Positions 23,946 through 33,903 of a stretch of DNA of 64,000 nucleotides are shown in pieces. The position numbers and the translations under genes are program-made. Under the pieces are notes generated by a model, which made no database searches, was not told the DNA's origin, and saw only the letters and a program-made list of their open reading frames with translations. Location of the stretch: assembly GCA_050291365.1 (NCBI GenBank), contig JBNKJS010000041.1, positions 62,001 to 126,000 of the forward strand, given 5' to 3'. This stretch comes from JAAGZL01 sp050291365 (lineage in GTDB: Bacteria > Pseudomonadota > Gammaproteobacteria > Chromatiales > Chromatiaceae). Numbering within the stretch: the first letter of the stretch is position 1; each line of letters begins with the position of its first letter.

Positions 23946-26675
23946 CTATTCTAATAGGCACACCTGCCGTTGCAGCAGAGCGGTAAGCTCTTCAGCAGAC
24001 ATCGGCCTTCCGAGTAGATAACCCTGAGCGTAGTCACACCCAAGTTTTTCCAAATCGGCAAGCTGCTCTTCCGTCTCAACCCCTTCCGCCACCACCTTCA
24101 GACCAATACTGTGAGCCATCACAATGGCGGCATTCACCAGTTCACGGTCTCCCATATCGTAAGTCATGTCACTTACAAATTCACGATCTATCTTGATGGA
24201 GTTGAACGGGTATCTGCGCAAATAGTTGAGCGAAGAGTAACCTGTACCAAAGTCATCCATAGCTATTTTTATGCCCATTTCACTCAAAGAGTTGAGGGAG
24301 GCGTCATTTTTTGAGATACCGCTTAGCAGTACACCCTCGGTAATTTCCAGTTGCAGAAACCTGCTTTCTATACCCGACTTCTGCAGAATCGCTTTGATAT
24401 CATCCACCAGGCCTGGATCACGAAACTGTCTTGGTGAAAAGTTTACTGAAATAGCGAAATCCGGCATGCAATTATGCTGCAAATCAGCTGTCATGCGTAG
24501 CGCTTCCGCTAACACAAACTTACCTATTGTTACTATCAGCCCACTCTGCTCAGTTATTGGAACAAATTCATCAGGCGAAACATTTCCAATGGAGGGGCTA
24601 TTCCAGCGTAGTAGTGCCTCGCAACCAATCACCCTGCGCTCTGCTATTTTAATGATTGGTTGATAGCAAAGAGAAAACTCTCCCCTCTCCAATGCACCAT
24701 GCAACTTCTCTTCCAACATCAAGCGCCTGGATACATCTTTGTTCATTGACTCAGTGAAATAGTTATAGGTATTACGGCCCTGGTTTTTAGAACAGTACAT
24801 AGCGGTATCGGCGCAGCGCAGTAGCTCTATGGTTGTTTCACCATCATCCGGGTAGATGGAAATACCTATGCTGGCTCCTATGATCAACTCACGTCCATCA
24901 AGGCTAAATGGGGTGCGGAATTTTTCCAATAGATTCTCGGCGACAGCCCGAGCATCCATCACGTCACCCAAACCACCTAACAGCATGATAAATTCATCAC
25001 CGCCAAGACGGCCTATGGTATCGCCATCACGCACAGCCTCCTTCAACCGCTGCGCTGCCTGCATCAAGAGTCGATCTCCAGCATCGTGGCCAATGGTGTC
25101 ATTGACCTTTTTAAAGTCATCCAGATCCAAAAAGATTACCGCAACCTTAAGTTCAGTGCGTTCAGCCTCTTTTATTAGCTGCGATAATCTATCAAGTGAC
25201 AAAAATCTGTTCGGTAAATCTGTCAGGCTGTCATAGTGGGCCTGATAAAGTATGCGTTGTTCCTGTTCCTTCTGGTGAGTGATATCCTCCTTAACAGCAA
25301 GATAGTGGCGTATGGTGCCGTTTTTATCTACCACTGGCGCAATATGAGCAGACTCCCAAAACAGATCACCACTCTTTTTCTTATTCTGGAACTCCCCTTT
25401 CCATGAACCGCCTTTTGATATGGTCTCCCACAATTTTCTATACTCGTCCGGATTAACCTTTCCCGATTGCAATATACTAGGGCTTAAGCCTCTTACCTCT
25501 GATGCGCTATACCCGGTCACTCGCTCAAAGGTACTGTTCACATATTCAATGCCTCCCCGTGGATCAGTGATCAATACAGATACCGGACTCTGTTCAACGG
25601 CCTGGGAAAGAGTATGAATACGCTCCTCTGCCTGCTTAAGTTCAGTTATATCGAGAATGCTTACCGGGATACTGTGGCAATCATCCCTATTTACTGGGAT
25701 CGGCATATAGCTGGATAATATCTTCTCCCCACCGCCTAAAGTCTGCGCTCTTAACTCCGCCCGAAACTGTTTTTTTCCTTCCCATACAGCGCAAAAGGCA
25801 TCTGCAAACACCTCAATTATTTCTGGAGTAAACAACCTCTCTCTATACTCCAGAAACTCCTGTTTAGATGTTGCGCCAAACAGTCTTAAAAACGCATCGT
25901 TTACCTGAATAATCTTAGAGTTGGATATGAGTTCCGTAAGTAGCTGGGACTCCTGTTCCATGCTCCGGCGCAGATCGGTTACGCCCTGCTGCCGCAACTC
26001 GTTTAGCTTCTCATATACACCTATAAACCCCATGTTCCAGATTGCTATTTCAGAACTCTCAAACATGGATCTAAATCTATTTTCACTAATCAGCAAGGCC
26101 TTTTCAGCAAAGTGCTTATCCCGTTGTCGCCTGAGTATCAGTCCGAGAAGAAGAGTTGCAACCGGCAATATAGATAAAATCGGAAGTGTCACAGTTGACA
26201 ATATTTTCTGTACAATATCATCAGGTAAGAACTTAAGGGACGATAGCATTAGCAACGCTATAGCCATTCCGAAAGCAAGCAGTTGGATCCAGCTGAGAGT
26301 CAGGTGAGTATGTCTAATAAGATAACGCCAACCCAACCCCAGAGCAGCGGCAAGCAATAATACAAAGCTGCCAACGAGAGCATTGTCACCCCCTAAAATA
26401 AGCCGAAATGCTACAGTTACAATCAGTGCAATCAGGGTTGGAATCAGACCAAAGAACAAACCACAAAGGCCAATAAGCACCCATCTGGTATCCACATACA
26501 CACCGGTGGTTACTTCCCACGGAGTCAGCATTACCACAATGCCAATACATCCAATCAGTAGACCGGTTAACACCTCACGTACATGCTTGTCCTTAATGGA
26601 GCGCAATTCAAGGACATCGTAGATAACGCCGAGTGCCAGCAGATATACGGCGTTATTTAAAAGATCTACAAACAT
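23946..26675 (-). CDS. Membrane PAS-PAS-GGDEF-EAL c-di-GMP signalling protein with 5TM-LYT sensor
   Basis: A 909-residue protein. The N-terminal five to six helices (about 1-185) resemble the 5TM receptor domain of LytS/YhcK. Two PAS domains follow (about 195-345 and 350-475, the second with ERVTGYSASEVRGLSPSILQSG). The GGDEF domain has an intact RLGGDEF (near 567) with an inhibitory RxxD site (RDGD) five residues before it. The EAL domain has CEALLRW and DDFGTGYSS. Both catalytic signatures look intact, so cyclase and phosphodiesterase activity are both possible. The PAS-GGDEF-EAL part is clearly related to the protein at 57692-59911. Confidence 0.92.
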   Translation of the reverse strand: MFVDLLNNAVYLLALGVIYDVLELRSIKDKHVREVLTGLLIGCIGIVVMLTPWEVTTGVYVDTRWVLIGLCGLFFGLIPTLIALIVTVAFRLILGGDNALVGSFVLLLAAALGLGWRYLIRHTHLTLSWIQLLAFGMAIALLMLSSLKFLPDDIVQKILSTVTLPILSILPVATLLLGLILRRQRDKHFAEKALLISENRFRSMFESSEIAIWNMGFIGVYEKLNELRQQGVTDLRRSMEQESQLLTELISNSKIIQVNDAFLRLFGATSKQEFLEYRERLFTPEIIEVFADAFCAVWEGKKQFRAELRAQTLGGGEKILSSYMPIPVNRDDCHSIPVSILDITELKQAEERIHTLSQAVEQSPVSVLITDPRGGIEYVNSTFERVTGYSASEVRGLSPSILQSGKVNPDEYRKLWETISKGGSWKGEFQNKKKSGDLFWESAHIAPVVDKNGTIRHYLAVKEDITHQKEQEQRILYQAHYDSLTDLPNRFLSLDRLSQLIKEAERTELKVAVIFLDLDDFKKVNDTIGHDAGDRLLMQAAQRLKEAVRDGDTIGRLGGDEFIMLLGGLGDVMDARAVAENLLEKFRTPFSLDGRELIIGASIGISIYPDDGETTIELLRCADTAMYCSKNQGRNTYNYFTESMNKDVSRRLMLEEKLHGALERGEFSLCYQPIIKIAERRVIGCEALLRWNSPSIGNVSPDEFVPITEQSGLIVTIGKFVLAEALRMTADLQHNCMPDFAISVNFSPRQFRDPGLVDDIKAILQKSGIESRFLQLEITEGVLLSGISKNDASLNSLSEMGIKIAMDDFGTGYSSLNYLRRYPFNSIKIDREFVSDMTYDMGDRELVNAAIVMAHSIGLKVVAEGVETEEQLADLEKLGCDYAQGYLLGRPMSAEELTALLQRQVCLLE

Positions 26676-26702
26676 ACTTTAGCCAATGTCTTTTTTATAT
26701 GT

Positions 26703-27680
26703 TTAGCGCAGGTCTATCCATTTACCTATACCAACAACTCCAGACAGAGCCGATGCAGCGCCTGCACCCATTTTCTTGGCGAAAAGCTCAAACATATCCT
26801 CGCTTTTGGTAAAGTCGATCATTTTCTCGGCGCCTATTATCTCGCGGGCAACATAACTACTACTGCCTACCCCATCTGCCAGACCAAGGGAAATACTCTC
26901 TTCGCCGGTCCAGAACAGACCACTAAAAATCTTATCGTCCTGTTTCAGACGCTTACCCCTACCCTGCTTAACTGTATTTATAAACTGCTTATGGATTTGG
27001 TCTAGCATCCCCTGCATATGAGAGCGATCAAACTCTTTCGGGGGAGAGAATGGATCCATTAGCGCCTTATGTTCACCCGAGGTGAGCAGACGCCTCTCTA
27101 TTCCAATCTTTTCCATCGTATCTACATATCCGAATCCGTTCATCAAAACTCCAATGGACCCGACTATGCTGGCCTTATCTACATATATCTGATCAGCCGC
27201 CACCGCAATATAGTACCCACCAGATGCACATATATCGGTAACTACAGCATAAACCTTAATATTTGGGTGTTTCTTTTTCAGTCGGACTATTTCGTCATTG
27301 ATGTAACCGGCCTGCACCGGGCTACCACCAGGACTGTTGATACGCAGAATCAACCCTTTCGTATTCTTATGTTTGAAGGCGTTACGTATCCCTTTGATGA
27401 CGTTATCAGCACTAGCCTTGGCATCATCAGCAATAACCCCTTTTATTTCGACAACTGCGGTATGCTTGCCATCGGAGATCTTTGCCTCCTGCAACCCCTC
27501 TGGCATCAATACACCTAATATCACCAACAGATAAAAGAAGAAAAGTAATTTAAAGAATATGCCCCACCTGCGAGCTTTGCGCTTCTCTTTAATTGATGAG
27601 AGAGCAATCTCTTCTATCAGGTTCCTTTCCCAGTTAGTTGGCTGTTCACTTCCATTATCATTATCACTGTTGTAGTCCAT
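26703..27680 (-). CDS. sppA: Signal peptide peptidase, S49 family (SppA short form)
   Basis: A 325-residue inner-membrane serine peptidase that degrades released signal peptides. A cytoplasmic N-terminus and one transmembrane helix (about 42-62) precede the S49 domain. The nucleophile Ser lies in ICASGGYYIAVAADQI and the general-base Lys in SGEHKALMDPF. LRINSPGGSPVQAG forms the oxyanion region. Length fits the short, tetradomain-free SppA class. It is followed upstream on the same strand by the HAD phosphatase and rluC genes. Confidence 0.92.
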   Translation of the reverse strand: MDYNSDNDNGSEQPTNWERNLIEEIALSSIKEKRKARRWGIFFKLLFFFYLLVILGVLMPEGLQEAKISDGKHTAVVEIKGVIADDAKASADNVIKGIRNAFKHKNTKGLILRINSPGGSPVQAGYINDEIVRLKKKHPNIKVYAVVTDICASGGYYIAVAADQIYVDKASIVGSIGVLMNGFGYVDTMEKIGIERRLLTSGEHKALMDPFSPPKEFDRSHMQGMLDQIHKQFINTVKQGRGKRLKQDDKIFSGLFWTGEESISLGLADGVGSSSYVAREIIGAEKMIDFTKSEDMFELFAKKMGAGAASALSGVVGIGKWIDLR

Positions 27681-27711
27681 TTCCTTCCTCTTCTAATCAT
27701 TAATTTTGTTA

Positions 27712-28371
27712 TTAGATCTCATTCAACCAGGCAGTAAGCTCTCTAATATCATCAAGACAACCTAACGGCTCTGCCTTCATCAGCCTTTCCTGCGTATGAC
27801 TGCCATAACTGACAGCTAACCTATGTGCCCCAGCATTGATTGCCATATACATATCATAATCAGTATCGCCTATCATTAGAGTTTCATCACCATTTACTCC
27901 CAACTCATCCATTATTTGGAGCAACATATCAGGATTTGGTTTGGAAAAGCTCTCATCTGCACATCTGGAAGTGTGAAACAGATCACCCAGACCTGTGTAA
28001 TTAAACACTCTGTCCAAACCAGCACGGCCCTTGCCTGTAGCTACCGCCATGAGATAGTCCATTTCTGCAACTTCGCGCAGGGTGTCTTCGGCGCCAGCAA
28101 ATAGCTGGGACGGATTACGCCTATGATCAAGAAAGTGAACCCGATAGCGTTCTACCACCTTCCATATCAGATCATCATCAATGCCTGGAAATATCTCTGT
28201 GACAGCCTCTTTCAGTCCCAGGCCAATTATATTTCTGATCGCATCATCAGCAGGAATTTCCAGATCAAGATCTTTGGAGGCCTCTCGCACACAATCTATT
28301 ATATTGGCCTGCGAGTCCATGATGGTGCCATCCCAATCAAAGACGAGAAGTTTAAATCTATAGTTATTCAT
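27712..28371 (-). CDS. HAD-superfamily phosphatase (phosphoglycolate phosphatase-like)
   Basis: A 219-residue cytoplasmic hydrolase. HAD motif I is FDWDGTIMDS (nucleophile Asp 11, proton-donor Asp 13). Motif II is VATGKGR. Motif III/IV are KPNPDML and MIGDTDYDM. A helical cap (about residues 20-85) places it with the Gph/PgmB group, and it is commonly found next to rluC in gammaproteobacteria. Substrate is not determined by the sequence. It overlaps rluC by four bases. Confidence 0.88.
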   Translation of the reverse strand: MNNYRFKLLVFDWDGTIMDSQANIIDCVREASKDLDLEIPADDAIRNIIGLGLKEAVTEIFPGIDDDLIWKVVERYRVHFLDHRRNPSQLFAGAEDTLREVAEMDYLMAVATGKGRAGLDRVFNYTGLGDLFHTSRCADESFSKPNPDMLLQIMDELGVNGDETLMIGDTDYDMYMAINAGAHRLAVSYGSHTQERLMKAEPLGCLDDIRELTAWLNEI

Positions 28372-29321
28372 TTTCTAAGCTTTGCCAGTAGTTGCTCCAG
28401 CGCTGGTTCTAGTGATGCCTCCACCTTTAGCCTTCCAACATCTTCTGTCCAGTCGAAACTTAAAGATTTAGCATGCAGAAATAGTCGGCTTAAACCCTGC
28501 TTTTTCATAGCACGATTGGCAGAACCATCGCCATACTTGTCATCCCCTAGGATTGGTGTTCCTAAATAGGCAAGATGTACCCGCAGTTGATGGGTGCGTC
28601 CGGTCAACAGTTCCGCCTCAACCAGCGTCATATCAGGAAAACGCTCAATCACTCTAAATCTGGTCTTTGCCGCTTTTCCATCTGGGTCAACTCGCACCAC
28701 CCTCTCTCCACCCTGTAGCTGATTCTTGGAGAGAGGTGCATCCACTGTCTCACGATCATTTTTCCAACGGCCAGACACCAGTGCTAGATATCTCTTATCG
28801 ACCCCATTGCTACGCAAGAGTTCGTGCAGGGTACGCAGGGCGCTTCTGCGTCGAGCAATCATTAAACAGCCGGACGTATCCCGGTCTAGTCGGTGCACCA
28901 GCTCCAACTGCTTCTCTTCCGGCCGCATGGTTCGTATCGCCTCAATTACCCCAAACTTGAGGCCGCTACCTCCATGCACGGCCAGACCTGATGGCTTATT
29001 CAACACCATCAGGCGCTTATCTTCATATAAGATGGACTCCTGGAGCAGGTCCAGAATTCTGCTACTTGGACTTGGTATGGCCTCTTTTTCTGCGATACGA
29101 ACAGGGGGTATACGCACCATATCTCCCTGTTTCAGGCGGTAACTGACCTTAGTACGTCCCTTATTTACCCGAACCTCGCCTTTTCTTACTATTCGGTAAA
29201 CACGGCTCTTAGGGACACCTTTTAGATGAGTCAGCAGGAAGTTGTCCAGCCTCTGGCCTTCATAACCTTCCTGCACCACAATCTGCCTGACTGGATACGA
29301 TTTTTCTTTATTTTCCGACAT
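28368..29321 (-). CDS. rluC: 23S rRNA pseudouridine synthase RluC
   Basis: A 317-residue enzyme that makes pseudouridines in 23S rRNA. An N-terminal S4 RNA-binding domain (DNFLLTHLKGVPKSRVYRIV) is followed by the RluA-type catalytic domain with the active Asp in HRLDRDTSG and the GRTHQLRVH motif. The start MSENKEK (29321) best matches known RluC lengths; an ATG 63 bases upstream is in frame. rne lies divergently upstream, the usual rne-rluC arrangement of gammaproteobacteria. Confidence 0.94.
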   Translation of the reverse strand: MSENKEKSYPVRQIVVQEGYEGQRLDNFLLTHLKGVPKSRVYRIVRKGEVRVNKGRTKVSYRLKQGDMVRIPPVRIAEKEAIPSPSSRILDLLQESILYEDKRLMVLNKPSGLAVHGGSGLKFGVIEAIRTMRPEEKQLELVHRLDRDTSGCLMIARRRSALRTLHELLRSNGVDKRYLALVSGRWKNDRETVDAPLSKNQLQGGERVVRVDPDGKAAKTRFRVIERFPDMTLVEAELLTGRTHQLRVHLAYLGTPILGDDKYGDGSANRAMKKQGLSRLFLHAKSLSFDWTEDVGRLKVEASLEPALEQLLAKLRK

Positions 29322-29348
29322 TTGCACATAATAACAGGTCACAGCCAA

Positions 29349-29377
29349 TTGATGCGCCAGTTTAAGACTGTTATTAT
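29349..29377 (+). promoter_or_regulatory. Candidate rne promoter with long leader
   Basis: TTGATG and TATTAT are separated by 17 bases. A start near 29384 would give a leader of about 437 bases before the rne ATG. The leader contains several small stem-loops, such as TTTGCC/GGCAAA (about 29627-29647) and GGTCTC/GAGACC (about 29678-29704). E. coli rne has a 361-base autoregulatory leader. No supported gene lies in 29322-29820. Confidence 0.5.
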
Positions 29378-29820
29378 TTGCCATTGGCTATATAAACACA
29401 CATGGTTGATGGAATTAATCAATCCATGCCCTATAGTTAATAGAGAGAAGCAGCCAGATAACAGCTATTACTGCAAAGGTTGTTTCAAGTTTTAAGATTA
29501 TTGGCGCAGCCATGACAAAAGCAGCGCCGGACCAGGTCAGAGATTCATGCACAAAGCTGGTGCACAGAATTAAAGCCTGGTCAAACGGCAACCCGCTTAA
29601 CTTGCGGGCTATAAACAATTTAACTGTTTGCCACAGAAGGCGGCAAATTCGGCACCCTGAGAACCAGTAAAAACCGGTCTCTTGAGTAGCGATGCTGACG
29701 AGACCAAAAAAAATTGGTATTCCAGCCATGTCCGATGGAAAACCGCCTTCTTCGCTGCAACCTCAATACGCTATAAGCTATTGAGAAGTCAGGGAATTGT
29801 GGCATAAAAAAGGATTATTA

Positions 29821-32589
29821 ATGAAACGTATGCTGATTAACGCAACTCAGCCTGAAGAGTTGCGTGTAGCCATTGTTGATGGCCAAAAACTCCACAATCT
29901 CGACATAGAAAGCTCTGGTCGAGAACAGAAAAAATCCAATATCTATAAAGGCCGTATCACCAGGGTGGAGCCCAGCCTGGAGGCGGTCTTTGTCGACTTT
30001 GGATCTGAGCGCCACGGTTTCCTGCCTCTTAAAGAGATCTCTCGCAGCTACTTCTCCGAAGCGGCCAGCAAATCAAGTGGTAAAGTTAATATCAAAGAGG
30101 CAATCAAGGAAGGTCAGGAAGTTGTGATCCAGGTGGAGAAAGAGGAGCGCGGCAATAAAGGCGCAGCCCTTACCACCTTCATCTCCCTGGCAGGACGCTA
30201 TCTGGTACTGATACCAAACAACCCTCGCGCTGGTGGTGTTTCCCGCCGTATTGAGGGCAGCGACCGTAGCGAACTGCGCGAGGCCATGAGCCACCTGACC
30301 ATACCGGACGGTATGGGGCTGATTGTCCGCACTGCTGGGGTCGGAAAGGGTAAAGAGGATCTACAGTGGGATCTAGACTACCTACTCCAGCTCTGGTCAG
30401 CTATTGACTCTTCAGCCAAAGAGAAAGCGGCTCCCTTCCTTATTTACCAGGAAAGCAATGTAATCATACGCTCTATTCGTGACTACCTGCGCGCCGACAT
30501 CAGCGAGATCGTAATCGATCACCCGGAGGTGCATAAAGAGGCCACCGAATTCATCCAACAGGTAATGCCACAAAACCTTAAAAAGGTGCGTTACTACCAG
30601 GATGAAGTACCGCTTTTTACCCGCTATCAAATCGAGAGCCAGATAGAGACAGCATTTCAACGAGAAGTGCGCTTACCATCTGGCGGCTCCATTGTAATAG
30701 ACCACACTGAGGCTCTCACCTCTGTTGATATCAACTCTGCCCGCTCCACCAAGGGGTCTGATATTGAAGATACGGCGTTCACCACCAATCTGGAGGCAGC
30801 GGATGAGGTAGCCCGCCAGCTACGTCTGCGGGATATGGGCGGACTGTTTGTGATCGATTTTATCGACATGGGCCCATCCAGAAACCAGCGTGCAGTCGAA
30901 ACCAGGCTTAAAGATGCTATGAAGCAGGATCGAGCTCGGGTTCAGATCGGCCGTATTTCACGCTTCGGACTGCTGGAGATGTCGCGACAGAGACTGCGTC
31001 CATCACTTGGTGAGTCAAGTCAACTTGTCTGTCCTCGCTGCAAAGGACACGGATTCATCCGCGGCGTAGAGTCACTAGCGCTATCTGTATTGCGAATAAT
31101 CGAAGAACAGGCAATGAAGGAGAATACTTCACGCATTATTGCCCAGCTACCGGTAGATGTAGCCACCTTCCTTCTTAATGAAAAACGCGATGCGATTCAT
31201 GATATTGAGAATCGCCAATCGGTAAATGTAGTTTTAGTTCCAAACAGTCATTTTGAAACTCCAAACTATGAGATAGAACGTATCCGCAGTCAGGACCTCC
31301 ACGAACATAATAGTGAAACTGCCAGTTATCAGATGACAGTTGAACCTGGAGCCGATGTTCCTGATCACGTGAAACAGAAAGAGATCAAGAGCGAAGAACC
31401 GGCGGTAAAACGTATTAGCCCGTCTGCACCTGCTCCAACTCCTTCACCCAAGCCTGTGGCTAAACATACTACCCAGCCCCCATCCCAAAAGAAACCGGGG
31501 TTGATCAAACGCATCCTGACATCGCTTTTCGGTGGAGAGAGTGAAGCTGAAAAGAAAGAGCAACCGAAGCAACATAATCGCAAGCCTAGCGGTCAAGCCA
31601 GATCTGGCGAGGGTAATCGCGGGCGCTCTAACCGTCCAAGACAGGATCGTTCAAGCAACCAAAGAAACAGACGTCCAGAATCCAACCGCGGTCGCGGCGG
31701 CAGTGGAAATATCAGCAAGGAACAGGTCAAACCTAATGATCTGGCCAAAAAGCAACAGGACTCTGCTACTAATGGAGCAGGCGGCGATGAAAACGCATCT
31801 GAGGAACAGCAGAAACGAGCATCCGGCAATCGCCGCGGACGTCGCGGAGGTCGCAGACGTCGTGGAGGTCGCAGTAACCAGGATCAGTCAGCAACAACAT
31901 CGAATCAACAACAGGGGCCTGAGGAGAGTACTGCAGAGCAAAAATCTACAGATGCGAACACACCTAATGAACAGAAATCAGGTGGACGCCGCAGAGGACC
32001 ACGCAAACCGCGCAGCGACCAGACTCAAAGAAGAGATAATGCAGCCGGCGCAAATGAGGAGGCCAAGCAAGATTCACCTGCATTCATTCCTGTAGAAACA
32101 AAGAGCGCTAACGACTCTGCCAAGCCAGCGCCTAAGTTGGTTGATACAAAAACAGAGCCTAAACCGGTTCAGGACACTGCACCCAAACCTGACATAAAGC
32201 CGGCTCCAGCCGCTGTAGCGACTAAAACTGAGGAGAAACCAGCTCCCAAGTTGGTGGAAACCGATCCTCAGAAAAAACCTGTACAGGCGGTTGAATCAGC
32301 ACAGAAACCTAAGCCCGCTCCAAAGCCGACAGAGATAAAAGCCGTACAAGAGCAGAGCAGTAAAAAACCTGCTCCAAAGCTGGTTGAAACAAAGCCACAG
32401 ATAAAACCGATTGCAGCCGCTGAACCCAAACCGGAACAGCAGCCTAAACCGATCACATCTGAGTCCAAGGAACCGCCTAAACCAGTAACGGATATCTCTA
32501 CCAGGCAGGAGATTAAACCAAAAGTAGAGCCTAAGTTAGTGGAGACAAAGAAGCAGGATGACAAGCCGCCTACAAGTGGCGACATTTAA
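29821..32589 (+). CDS. rne: Ribonuclease E
   Basis: A 922-residue endoribonuclease and degradosome scaffold. The start is the ATG giving MKRMLINATQPEELRVAIV, as in other RNase E; the frame extends eight codons upstream. The catalytic half has the S1 domain (about 36-125), the catalytic Asp motifs SVDINSAR and VIDFIDM, and the zinc-link CPRCKGHG. A membrane-targeting-like helix (KPGLIKRILTSLFG) is near residue 567. An Arg-rich RNA-binding region (GNRRGRRGGRRRRGGR) and a Pro/Lys-rich tail follow, with at least four copies of PKLVET/PKLVDT. The tail is probably disordered. Confidence 0.96.
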   Translation: MKRMLINATQPEELRVAIVDGQKLHNLDIESSGREQKKSNIYKGRITRVEPSLEAVFVDFGSERHGFLPLKEISRSYFSEAASKSSGKVNIKEAIKEGQEVVIQVEKEERGNKGAALTTFISLAGRYLVLIPNNPRAGGVSRRIEGSDRSELREAMSHLTIPDGMGLIVRTAGVGKGKEDLQWDLDYLLQLWSAIDSSAKEKAAPFLIYQESNVIIRSIRDYLRADISEIVIDHPEVHKEATEFIQQVMPQNLKKVRYYQDEVPLFTRYQIESQIETAFQREVRLPSGGSIVIDHTEALTSVDINSARSTKGSDIEDTAFTTNLEAADEVARQLRLRDMGGLFVIDFIDMGPSRNQRAVETRLKDAMKQDRARVQIGRISRFGLLEMSRQRLRPSLGESSQLVCPRCKGHGFIRGVESLALSVLRIIEEQAMKENTSRIIAQLPVDVATFLLNEKRDAIHDIENRQSVNVVLVPNSHFETPNYEIERIRSQDLHEHNSETASYQMTVEPGADVPDHVKQKEIKSEEPAVKRISPSAPAPTPSPKPVAKHTTQPPSQKKPGLIKRILTSLFGGESEAEKKEQPKQHNRKPSGQARSGEGNRGRSNRPRQDRSSNQRNRRPESNRGRGGSGNISKEQVKPNDLAKKQQDSATNGAGGDENASEEQQKRASGNRRGRRGGRRRRGGRSNQDQSATTSNQQQGPEESTAEQKSTDANTPNEQKSGGRRRGPRKPRSDQTQRRDNAAGANEEAKQDSPAFIPVETKSANDSAKPAPKLVDTKTEPKPVQDTAPKPDIKPAPAAVATKTEEKPAPKLVETDPQKKPVQAVESAQKPKPAPKPTEIKAVQEQSSKKPAPKLVETKPQIKPIAAAEPKPEQQPKPITSESKEPPKPVTDISTRQEIKPKVEPKLVETKKQDDKPPTSGDI

Positions 32590-32599
32590 GCTTGCCCCT

Positions 32600-32625
32600 C
32601 ACCCTCTCCCCCCAGGGAGAGGGTG
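32600..32625. terminator. Hairpin between convergent rne and phosphatase genes
   Basis: CACCCTCTCCC and GGGAGAGGGTG form a perfect 11-bp stem with a 4-base loop. No good T-run follows on either strand, and similar CCCTCTCCC sequences recur at 39.5 and 47.0 kb, so it may be a dispersed repeat acting as a terminator. Confidence 0.55.
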
Positions 32626-32633
32626 CTTTGCGG

Positions 32634-33125
32634 CTAAACCAGATGGCGCGAACGTATATCTTCTAAAAGCCCATCCGCTGCTATCTGTACCATATTAAAC
32701 ACCCGCTCAAAACCGGTCTTACCGCCGTAGTAAGGATCAGGCACCTCTTCCTCATCTAACTCACGGGCAAAGTCCATAAACAGATACAACCTCTCCTCCC
32801 TACCATTGGGACATATTGCAGCAAGATTGCGGTAGTTATCCCTATCCATAGCCAGAATATAATCAAACCGATGAAAATCATTAGGATCAGCACGGCGCGC
32901 CCGCTGGTAACTTAGATCTATGCCATGAGCAAGAGCAGTCTGCTGGGAACGACTGTCTGGCGGCTCGCCCACATGGTAGGCATGGGTACCGGCTGAGTCC
33001 ACCATAATTACATCATCCAGACCCTTAGCCTTAACCAGTGATTCGAACACACCATGGGCTGTGGGTGAGCGGCAGATATTGCCCATACAGCAGAAGAGAA
33101 CCGCTATTTTTTCTTTATCATTCAT
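32634..33125 (-). CDS. Low-molecular-weight protein-tyrosine phosphatase family
   Basis: A 163-residue cytoplasmic phosphatase. The P-loop CCMGNICRSPT near residue 11 gives the CX5R(S/T) active site, and the general-acid Asp is in VPDPYYGG near residue 124. Length is typical. The ATG at 33125 is preferred to a GTG nine bases upstream. The target could be a phosphotyrosine protein or a small ester. The neighbours give no pathway link: rne converges on it and repeats lie upstream. Confidence 0.92.
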   Translation of the reverse strand: MNDKEKIAVLFCCMGNICRSPTAHGVFESLVKAKGLDDVIMVDSAGTHAYHVGEPPDSRSQQTALAHGIDLSYQRARRADPNDFHRFDYILAMDRDNYRNLAAICPNGREERLYLFMDFARELDEEEVPDPYYGGKTGFERVFNMVQIAADGLLEDIRSRHLV

Positions 33126-33255
33126 AGGGTACACATGGTAACCAACGCCCCATAAAAACCCAATAGTGGAGAAGCAGATACCTTGGCCAGACGCGCCGTT
33201 TACGCACCTAGCTCATCCCGCCACTCTAAAAAGCGTAACCCCACGGTTGACCTCC

Positions 33256-33903
33256 CCTGTAGGAGCCCGCTCCTGCGGGCGATGAAACAGCCGCAACCCT
33301 TCGCCCAGGGGACTGGGCTCCTACAGGGCAATGAACCAGCCACAACCTCTCGCCATCCGTCATACCGCGTAGGAGGGTATCCCTTTTACCTACGGGGTGG
33401 GGAATAAAATAGTTACGCGCCTTCCCTGAGCATGGGTGGTTCTCTGGATCCCGGCATACGCCGGGATGACGGTAGTCATTAGAATCGTAGGGCGCAATAA
33501 CCAACGGACATTGCGCCAAATACCTTGCACACTCCACCTGTAGGAGCCCGCTCCTGCGGGCGATGAAACAGCCGAAACCCTTAGCCCAGAGGACTGGGCT
33601 CCCACAGGGCGATGAACCAGCCACAACCTCTCGCCATCCGTCATACCCGCGTAGGCGGGTATCCATTTGGCTACAGGGTGGGGAATAAAATAGTTACGCG
33701 CCTTCCCTGAGCATGGGTGGTTCTCTGGATCCAGGCATACGCCGGGATGACGGTAGTCATTAGAACCGTAGGGCGCAATAACCAACGGGCATTGCGCCGA
33801 ATACCTTGCACACTCCACCTGTAGGGGCCCGCTCCTGCGGACGACGAAACAGCCGCAACCCTTCGCCCAGGGGACTGGGCTCCTACAGGGCAATGAAACA
33901 ACT
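33256..33903. repeat. 281-bp tandem repeat, about 2.3 copies, built from REP-like palindromes
   Basis: GTAGGAGCCCGCTCC-type starts lie at 33259, 33540 and 33821 (GTAGGGGCCC in the third), exactly 281 bases apart. Each full unit contains, in order, the GGAGCCCGCTCC...GGGCTCCTAC palindrome, a CATCCGTCATACC...GCGGGTATCC segment, a GGGAATAAAATAGTTACGCG segment, the CCCGGCATACGCCGGGATGACG hairpin and the GTAGGGCGCAATAACC module. Copies differ by scattered substitutions. Open frames crossing it are artefacts. The gap 33126-34041 contains no supported gene. Confidence 0.9.

Noticed and set aside
29415..29729. 104-codon minus-strand frame in the rne leader
   Set aside because: It lies in the probable rne 5' leader, lacks a ribosome site and has no recognisable domain despite hydrophobic stretches.
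33256..33903. Possible CRISPR array or insertion sequence
   Set aside because: Units are 281 bp and contiguous with no spacers, and there is no transposase or cas gene.
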